A DNA stretch of 64,000 nt from Rhizobacter terrae. GTDB taxonomy: Bacteria; Pseudomonadota; Gammaproteobacteria; Burkholderiales; Burkholderiaceae_C. Below are positions 61,061-64,000 of the stretch, piece by piece; within the stretch, counting starts at the first letter, position 1; every line of letters begins with the position of its first letter. Location: NCBI RefSeq assembly GCF_003852895.1, contig NZ_QUSW01000005.1, positions 310,001 through 374,000 of the forward strand, read 5' to 3'. Below the pieces are notes generated by a model. The model saw nothing but the letters and a program-made list of their open reading frames with translations, searched no databases and was not told the DNA's origin. A program made the translations under genes and the position numbers.

Positions 61061-61888
61061 ATGATTCTATCTTTCGGGTCCGCCGGCCAGGCCTGGATCG
61101 TGTGGCCCGGCCTCGTGGCGCTCGCGGCCTACGTGACGGCCGCCGTCTTGCCGCAGCGCCAGGAGTCCGCCGTGCGTGCGAGCCTCGTCGCGGCGTGGCT
61201 CGCGCATGCCGTGGCCATCGGCATCGAGACGTCGGGCCTGGGCACCGACGTGATCGGTGCGCGCTTCGGGTTCGCGCCCGCCCTGTCGGTCACGCTGTGG
61301 CTGGTGATTGCGGTCTATCTCATTGAAAGCCGCTGGCTGCCGCTGACGGGCGTGCGCCGTTCGCTGTCGGCACTGGGTGCCATCGCCGTGGTGCTGTCGC
61401 TGGTGTTTCCCGGAGAACTGCGGCCTCACCTCGTGTCGCGCTGGGCGCCTTTGCACTGGGTGATGGGCATCGCCTCGTATGGCCTGTTCGGTGCGGCCGT
61501 GCTGCATGCGGCCATGCTCAGCCGGGCCGACAAGCAGATGCGCCACCTGCCGCAACTGGCGGCGGCGCGGCCTGCGCCCCTGGGCCTGCCGCTGCTGCGG
61601 CTGGAACGGCTGACATTTCGCTTCGTCGGCGCGGGCTTCGTGGTGCTGAGTGCGGCCATCGTCTTCGGCTGGTGGTTCACCACCACCTGGCATTGGGACC
61701 ACAAGGCCACCTTGTCGGTGCTGAGCTGGCTGGTGTTCGCCGGCCTGCTGCTGGGACGGCGCGTGTTCGGCTGGCGCGGGCCGCATGCGACGCGCTGGCT
61801 GTATGCCGGGGCGGGGCTGCTGCTGCTGGCCTACGTCGGTTCCCGTTTCGTCTTCGAGGTCGTGCTGCATCGCACGCCCACTCTCTGA
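61061..61888 (+). CDS. CcsA/ResC-like cytochrome c assembly membrane protein
   Basis: A 275-residue protein with about eight TM helices. It carries the heme-handling 'LHWVMGIASYGLFGAAVLHA' with conserved His and a Trp-rich stretch 'FGWWFTTTWHWDHKATLSVLSW', as in the CcsA/CcmC family and the YpjD-like genes next to ffh in many proteobacteria. The start is ATG 61061. A role in heme delivery is from family only. Confidence 0.85.
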   Translation: MILSFGSAGQAWIVWPGLVALAAYVTAAVLPQRQESAVRASLVAAWLAHAVAIGIETSGLGTDVIGARFGFAPALSVTLWLVIAVYLIESRWLPLTGVRRSLSALGAIAVVLSLVFPGELRPHLVSRWAPLHWVMGIASYGLFGAAVLHAAMLSRADKQMRHLPQLAAARPAPLGLPLLRLERLTFRFVGAGFVVLSAAIVFGWWFTTTWHWDHKATLSVLSWLVFAGLLLGRRVFGWRGPHATRWLYAGAGLLLLAYVGSRFVFEVVLHRTPTL

Positions 61889-61903
61889 TCATCTGTTCAC
61901 GAC

Positions 61904-62146
61904 ATGTTCAAGCTCATCGTTCTCGTCGCTGTCGTACTGGCCGTGCTGTGGGTGATGCGCGGCAAGCGTCCGGTGGTTCCCCCAGCCGCGCCGCCGCGCC
62001 CGGCTGATCCACCTCAGCAGCAGATGTTGGCCTGCGCGCAATGCGGGCTGCATCTTCCGCAAGGCGATGCGCTGCCCGGCCGCGGCGGCGTGTTCTGCAG
62101 TGAGGCGCATCGCGCGGAGTACGAGCGCGCGCATCCCAGAACATGA
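61904..62146 (+). CDS. PP0621-family small membrane-anchored zinc-ribbon-like protein
   Basis: An 80-residue protein with one TM helix ('LIVLVAVVLAVLWVM'), a Pro-rich linker and a C-terminal Cys/His unit 'CAQCGLHLPQGDAL...GVFCSEAHR' able to bind zinc. The stop overlaps the pilS ATG. The order ffh / CcsA-like / this gene / pilS is conserved in Burkholderiales. Function unknown. Confidence 0.85.
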   Translation: MFKLIVLVAVVLAVLWVMRGKRPVVPPAAPPRPADPPQQQMLACAQCGLHLPQGDALPGRGGVFCSEAHRAEYERAHPRT

Positions 62147-64000
62147 GTGCTACGCAGGCGCCGGCGAGCGAGCGAAGGCGCGGCGAGCGGCGTGCCAAGC
62201 GCCGGCCGGAGCCGCCGGAGGAGTCGTGGTTTGGCGCGATCGGCGTGACCGACACCCAGCTGGGCGACAGCGGCGGCATGGACGATGCGGAGTCGCGCTA
62301 TGAGGCCGGCCTGGCATCGAGTGCCAACGCCGCCGCAGACTCGCGCTTCCTGACGCGCCAGGCGCGGCGCATCATCAGCTCGGGCCAGACGGCCTTCGAC
62401 CGCATCTACCGCGTGTTCCTCGGGGCACGTGCTGCACTCGGCGTGGCCTTGATCCTCACCGTGGTCGTGGCCTTCTTCTTCGGGGCGCGGCCGACCTTGC
62501 CGGTGATCCTCGTCAGCGTGGGCTACGCCGTGCTCGCCCTGAGCATGTGGCTGCTGCCGCGCTTCAACCGCGCGGTGCATCCGCACGAGCTGGCGCGGCT
62601 GCGCGGCCCGCAGTGGCTGGCCACCATCGGCGCGGACATCGTGTGCTTCACCTCGCTGCACCTGCTGTCGCCGGGCGGATCCACCTTCAACTACGTGGCC
62701 TTGCTGGTGCTGCCGGTGCTCATGGCCGGCGTGCTCACGCCGCGCCTGCAGGCCCTGGCCACGGCCGCCTTCGTGGCCCTCGCGTTGCTGGGCAGCGCCT
62801 GGGCATCGGTGCTGTCGGGAGGCGATGCCACCGCGCTGATGACGCAGGCGGGCCTCGCGGGCAGCGGCCTGTTCGTCATCACCGTGCTGGCGGGCGAGTT
62901 GGCCGGCCGCCTCGCGCGCGAGGAGCTGACCGCCAAGGGCAGCCTGGAACTGGCGCGTCAGCAGGCCCAGCTCAATCGCCTCGTGATCGAGGAAATGCAG
63001 GACGGCGTGCTGGTGGTGGACCGCCGCGGACGCGTGCGCGCTGCCAATCCGGCGGCACGCCGGTTGCTGGCGCCCACCGGTATGTGCCGGCCGGCACCTT
63101 TCCAGCTGCGCGGAGTCGAAGCGTGGAATGAGCTGGTCAAGACGGTGGAGCGGGCCTTCAACGAAGCGGTGTGGCCCGAAGCCGGACGCGACGTCGTGCT
63201 GGAGTTCTCCCCAGGCGAACTGCGCACCCTGCGCGTGCGCATCCGCTTCACCCGCCGCACCGATTCGCAGGCCGGCGAGGAGTTCTGCGTGCTGCTGATG
63301 GAAGACGTGCGCAACATGCAGGCGCGCACGCGCCAGGAAAAACTGGCCGCCATGGGGCGGGTGTCGGCGGGCATCGCGCACGAGATCCGCAATCCGCTGG
63401 CCGCCATCGCCCAGGCCAATGCGCTGCTCTCTGAAGATGCCACCACGCCCAGCCAGCGCCAGCTCACGCAGATGGTCAACGACAACGTCGAGCGGCTCAA
63501 GCGCATCGTGGACGACGTGATGGAAGTGGCCCCGGGGTCGGTGGTCGATGCCCGGCTGATCGATGCCTCGGCGACGGTGCGCGAGGCCTGCCAGGGCTGG
63601 GCGCAAGGCGCCGGCGTCTCGCTGGGCGCGGGCAGCGCGGTGTCCATCGACATCGCGCAGGATGGCCTGGCGGCGGTGTTCGACCCCGACCACCTGCGGC
63701 GCGTGCTCATCAATTTGCTGGACAACGGCCACCGGCATTCCAGCAAGGCTTCGGCGTCGGTGCAGGTGCGCCTGGCGGCGCCTGATGAAAGCACCGTCCG
63801 CCTGAGCGTGGCCAGCGACGGGCCACCCATCCCGCCGGACGTGGAACGCTACCTGTTCGAACCCTTCTTCTCCACGCGCAGCCGCGGAACGGGCCTGGGC
63901 CTGTATATTTGCCGGGAGCTGTGCGAGCGCTATGGCGCGAGCATCGACTACCGCTTGCGCACCCCCGGCGACGCGACGCGCAACGAGTTCAACGTGGTGA
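62143..64000 (+). CDS. pilS: Sensor histidine kinase PilS (3' end outside window)
   Basis: 619 codons are visible and the frame runs off the window end. A polar N-terminus of about 85 residues is followed by six TM helices (about 90-260). Then come a PAS-like domain ('EEMQDGVLVVDRRGRVRAAN'), a HisKA H-box 'GIAHEIRNPLAA' and an ATPase domain with N-box 'NLLDNGHRH' and G-box 'GTGLGLYI'. PilS phosphorylates PilR to activate sigma-54-dependent pilin transcription. pilR is expected just beyond the window. The N-terminal extension before TM1 is longer than in Pseudomonas PilS. Confidence 0.93.
   Translation, partial: MSATQAPASERRRGERRAKRRPEPPEESWFGAIGVTDTQLGDSGGMDDAESRYEAGLASSANAAADSRFLTRQARRIISSGQTAFDRIYRVFLGARAALGVALILTVVVAFFFGARPTLPVILVSVGYAVLALSMWLLPRFNRAVHPHELARLRGPQWLATIGADIVCFTSLHLLSPGGSTFNYVALLVLPVLMAGVLTPRLQALATAAFVALALLGSAWASVLSGGDATALMTQAGLAGSGLFVITVLAGELAGRLAREELTAKGSLELARQQAQLNRLVIEEMQDGVLVVDRRGRVRAANPAARRLLAPTGMCRPAPFQLRGVEAWNELVKTVERAFNEAVWPEAGRDVVLEFSPGELRTLRVRIRFTRRTDSQAGEEFCVLLMEDVRNMQARTRQEKLAAMGRVSAGIAHEIRNPLAAIAQANALLSEDATTPSQRQLTQMVNDNVERLKRIVDDVMEVAPGSVVDARLIDASATVREACQGWAQGAGVSLGAGSAVSIDIAQDGLAAVFDPDHLRRVLINLLDNGHRHSSKASASVQVRLAAPDESTVRLSVASDGPPIPPDVERYLFEPFFSTRSRGTGLGLYICRELCERYGASIDYRLRTPGDATRNEFNVV

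Overview
The window is chromosomal DNA of a high-GC betaproteobacterium, almost certainly order Burkholderiales and possibly the Rubrivivax/Leptothrix/Roseateles side of it. The evidence is the gene order: pilB-pilC-pilD-coaE-zapD-yacG, ispB divergent from rplU-rpmA-obgE-proB, rppH divergent from proS, hemA-prfA-prmC-grxD-ubiX, and ffh divergent from a CcsA-like gene, a small zinc-ribbon-like gene and pilS. No CRISPR array, insertion sequence, prophage or rRNA operon was seen. Two tRNA genes are present: Pro(CGG) and elongator Met(CAT).

Positions 1-10661 hold the most unusual locus. The 3' part of a very large Ig/cadherin-like surface protein, with a 1035-bp coding super-repeat, is followed by a tightly coupled set of exporter-like genes. 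These are a TolC-type outer-membrane lipoprotein, a small HlyD-type adaptor, a GAF-like/HlyD fusion, and a membrane protein joining a PqqD-like domain, an M50 (site-2 protease) core with intact HELGH and NxxP...DG motifs, and an HlyD-like periplasmic arm. No ABC ATPase or RND pump is visible, so this may be a secretion or surface-display system of an undescribed type. The 5' flank lies outside the window.

Positions 10664-19634 are a mixed region: an ALDH7-type dehydrogenase divergent from an Lrp/AsnC regulator with three operator-like boxes at 21-bp pitch; an AGE-family epimerase; an AT-richer orphan membrane protein; a GGDEF/degenerate-EAL protein with a pullulanase-associated (PUD/CBM41-like) sensor domain; an orphan ClpP paralogue; and a tautomerase divergent from a LysR regulator.

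Positions 19615-26683 form an eight-gene minus-strand operon: GntR/UTRA regulator, AprA-like flavoprotein, two-cluster ferredoxin, SsuABC-like ABC importer, HEAT-repeat protein and DUF971 protein. It looks like uptake plus redox processing of an unknown, probably sulfur-containing, substrate. Positions 26837-34252 form a homogentisate catabolic operon: an MBL-fold hydrolase, an MhaA-like flavoprotein hydroxylase fused to a DUF2783 (MhaB-like) tail, a Bug-type binding protein, hmgA and fahA, with a divergent IclR regulator. A stand-alone metacaspase-like gene follows at 34353.

Positions 35282-64000 are mostly core genome: type IV pilus assembly and cell division (pilBCD, zapD), CoA and isoprenoid synthesis, ribosomal proteins, proline synthesis, translation termination, heme synthesis, tRNA modification, the SRP pathway (ftsY, ffh), and the start of pilS, which is cut by the window end. 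A heme c-binding (DUF3365) diguanylate cyclase, a glycosylase-type lytic transglycosylase and several small envelope proteins are interspersed. Many gene pairs overlap by ATGA or TGATG, indicating translational coupling.
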